From positions 980,631 through 1,044,630 of the forward strand of contig QFDA01000001.1 of the NCBI GenBank assembly GCA_003130815.1: a stretch of 64,000 nt of DNA, read 5' to 3'. The notes below the pieces were generated by a model. The model did not search any database. It saw nothing but the letters and a program-made list of their open reading frames with translations, and was not told the DNA's origin. A program made the translations under genes and the position numbers. Positions 61,001 through 64,000 of the stretch are shown here, in pieces (the stretch's first letter is position 1; every line of letters starts with the position of its first letter). This DNA is from Bacteroidetes bacterium SCGC AAA795-G10. Its GTDB lineage: Bacteria; Bacteroidota; Bacteroidia; Flavobacteriales; Flavobacteriaceae.

Positions 61001-64000
61001 ATAACCTGTGAAACATCCCATCCAGGAATATCATTGTTAAAAATTGTCACACTATAAGTAGAAGTTCCAAGAGGAATAAAACAATCATCGCTAGAAGGGT
61101 CAAAATCTAGAACTAAAGTAGCAGTCACTGTCCCATCAACCAGAGGTTCGTCTATAGCATCAAGATTTATTGATTGCGGAGTATTCCAGTTAGAATTATT
61201 AAAAACGACAAAATCTTGGCTTACAACGTAATGTCCTGTTGGGCTGACAGTAAAATTAATTTGAACTGTGTCACTTGGAGTATCTGATAAAACGATTGTG
61301 AAGGTATCATTTGAAACACCTTCATTTAAGACCAATGGCATCCCGCTAGGTGTAATACCAGGGTCAGACAAATCAAGTGTAACTGATGTGGAAAATGTAG
61401 CACATACATATTCATCCTTTGTTATAACAGCTCTAAATAAAGAATTATCCATCGCAAAAGGAGGGGAGGTTAGATTTAAAATATTTGATGTAACACCAGA
61501 GTACAATGCATTATTTGATAAATTCTCCCAGTTACCACTTGTAGTATTTAATTTTTGCCACTGGTAATTTAAATTTGTTTGAGTACTTGAAACAGTGAAC
61601 GAAGTGTTGTCTCCATTACAAACTAAAACATCGAGTGGTTCTAGTGAAAAAGAAGGCGCCTCAGAGAATTCTAAAAAATCTCTTACAGCATTTGAATTTC
61701 CGTCTCTAGGAGTTGTATAGCCTTCACCTTGATTGTTTACTCTACCGGGTTCTGCGCTCAGTTCATTTTCTACAGTCACTGGATCTGTGCCTAAATACCC
61801 ATTAGAATCTCCATCAGTAAAACCCGCTTCTCTTGTATCAAAACAAGCATCTTCATCACTGTCGTGATCATAAGCATTCGAAATAGTATCTGAATCTGTA
61901 TCTGTATTTAGATATTCTATAGAAAAAACACCGTTAAATACCACATTACCTGTAGCTGTTGGTGCGCCCACTTGTGTTAAGGTAATTTCTCTTACTCCAT
62001 CGGCTTGGAATGAGAATCTATTAGAATTATCGGCAGCTCCGTCAAAAGTGAAAAGTATTTCACTTGAGGTATATGTAACGACTCCAGAATCATACACGTT
62101 ATTTTGATTTGTGTCAACTGCTAACTCATCACCCGGGTCAAGCATTGTTAGAGTTAATGAGGTTGGAAATACGCTCACCTTATAAGTGTCTCCTGTAATA
62201 AAGGTGTGGGCAAAATTAATATCCTCAAATAATTTAATATTTACAGGTTCTGTAAACGAAAGTTTGTACGCCCCTGATTCCCCTGGTGGAACAGTCAGTT
62301 GAAAAGCACCTGAGGTTTGCCCTGTCATATTTACCGTTCCAGGGTTACTTCTTGTAAATGTTGATGAAGGAATGGAATTGTTAGTTGATAAATCTGGAAA
62401 AACCAAAGTAGGGTCATTTATATCAGAAAGATTAAGTGAACTTACCAGTCTTGATTCAACTGTATTATATATACCATCATTATCAATGTCAACATCTATA
62501 TTATCGTAAATACCATCAGAGTCAGTATCTACAGGACAATTACTCACTTTTTTGGGATTTGATTCTAATCGATAAGGATCACTTCCAGAACAGGTTATTA
62601 CACCTATTGCTTTATAAAAGCCTACTTGTGTAGGAGTAACAGTCTGAGTGTCCCATCCTGCAACAGTATTGTAGTTAACTGCTCCTTCACCATTCCAATA
62701 TTCCCATTCTATAGAATCAAAATCAGAAAAATTTGTAAGGCTTAAACTTACAAATGGAATACAGTCATTTAAACCTGTTGCACCTGCTTCATTAAAACTA
62801 CTATCTGGTGGAGATGGAAATCCAGAGTAAAAAGCGCCTGCTGTTGCAACACCAGAAGAATTATAATAGGCTGCATATAATTCAGCTTTACTTCCGTCAG
62901 GGTAATTTGAGAATATAGAAACGTTACTTTGTAATCCTTGAATTTTATATGTTGTATAGTTTGGATTTCCTATAACTGTTCTTCCAAAGCTTTTTTCGGT
63001 TCCGGTTGCTGCTCCGGCAATATTATTTATTGTTACGCCAGCGTGAGTAAAATTACCAGTCCAAGTTGGAGTTGGAGTGTTAGCATCACTAATAGTAACT
63101 GAGGCTGTTGCTGGAGCTACAATTGTTAAAAAAGTATTCGCAGGTTGCCCTGCATTATCTCTTATATTTGGAATGGTTTCAATTGTTTCAATACTTGTAC
63201 AGCTAAGCGGTGGTGCAAACCACAAATCTGTATTAGCAGAACTTCCATTTGAAATAGCTTGATAAGCATAGGCTTTTCTTGAGGTTCTAACATAAATATT
63301 TCCATTACCAGAATATTCATCTCCTTCTATAGAATGATACTCTCCTGCTGCAAGTGTTGCAGTAGCTACGGTTTCACCGTTTAAAAAAACTTCTGTATTA
63401 TCTTCATGGGCAACAATAATCGCATTGTCATAATCGTTCCCGTCGTTAGGATCTCCTTTTATAAAAATAAATTCAGTACCTGCTTTATCATAACCTACAA
63501 TTTGGTCTATTCCGTGATCGCGACCGGTTTTTGTCTCTGACATGCTTCCATTAGCACCACCAGATATAACAGCTATATTTTTACTAGATTCAATTGACAT
63601 ACCAACAAGCGCATCTCTATTTGCTATTGGGTATGGGAGACCTGGATTACCGGTCCCAGGATCTTCTTCATCTCCCGATTTAGCTGCTTTCATAGCTACA
63701 ACAAAAGTTTCAAATTGATCGAGTTCTACAACAATATCATTAATATTTCCCGCAGGATCATAGGTTTCATCATATTCTTCAATATCTGGATAACCGCTTG
63801 CTTCTGGTATCATACTGAATATATCGCTAAAAGTTACTGTAGTAGTTCCTGCTTCCACTGCCATAACTGATGCAAAGTTTAAATAATAATCAGTTGATGG
63901 ATTTCCATTGGTAAAGCCTCCATTTCTAAAAGATTTTCCTAATGCAGCCTCACCTTTACTTACCAGACCACTACCTTGAGCACTCGCTCTATACCTAAGA
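58075..64000 (-). CDS. Giant secreted adhesin: IgGFc-binding-like N-region, about six Calx-beta-like repeats, Asp-rich TSP3-like repeats, T9SS type B (CHU_C/gliding motility) C-terminal domain; 5' end beyond window
   Basis: C-term [40 protein letters not shown]...[10 protein letters not shown]; frame remains open through the window edge ([28 protein letters not shown] upstream of listed Met), so 63864 is not the true start. Confidence 0.9.
   Translation of the reverse strand, partial: [1974 protein letters not shown]
59200..61350 (-). repeat. Six tandem protein repeats of roughly 110-145 aa in the adhesin
   Basis: Recurring NWNxPQ/NWNxSQ...DD motif near 59346, 59695, 60060, 60391, 60737 and 61178 (minus strand), spacing about 330-440 bp. 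Confidence 0.8.

Noticed and set aside
1-64000. CRISPR arrays, defence islands, prophage, transposons, tRNA/rRNA genes
   Set aside because: No regular direct-repeat arrays, transposase/integrase/phage proteins or cloverleaf-like tRNA sequences were recognised by reading; a tRNAscan/CRISPR finder run would be needed to exclude formally.

Overview
AT-rich, gene-dense chromosomal window typical of a (probably marine) Bacteroidota/Flavobacteriia genome. It is mostly housekeeping: aromatic amino acid operon (pheA-aminotransferase-tyrA-DAHP synthase/chorismate mutase), pruA-apaG-DUF5103, the full nqrABCDEF sodium pump with a downstream apbE-type flavin transferase, map/gpmI, rsgA/dtd, murB, valS, psd/cdsA/ftsH/rsfS, birA/pyrE/coaD/ddl/rluD, two M1 peptidases, an M16 peptidase, tatA, and at the right end a type IX secretion (T9SS) module: a giant type-B CTD adhesin (5' end outside window), PorP/SprF and an OmpA-SPOR protein. 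No tRNA, rRNA, CRISPR, transposase or prophage was recognised. The strongest unannotated signal is at 2224-2390, in front of pheA: a Bacteroidetes-type promoter, a 21-codon leader ORF with six Tyr codons plus one Phe (MKLYSYYNNYYYFCVEETRSV*), a candidate antiterminator segment, and a perfect 9-bp rho-independent terminator ending 4 nt before the pheA ATG. This is an apparent ribosome-mediated, tyrosine-sensing transcription attenuator. Assignments come from reading the translations; no database search was run.
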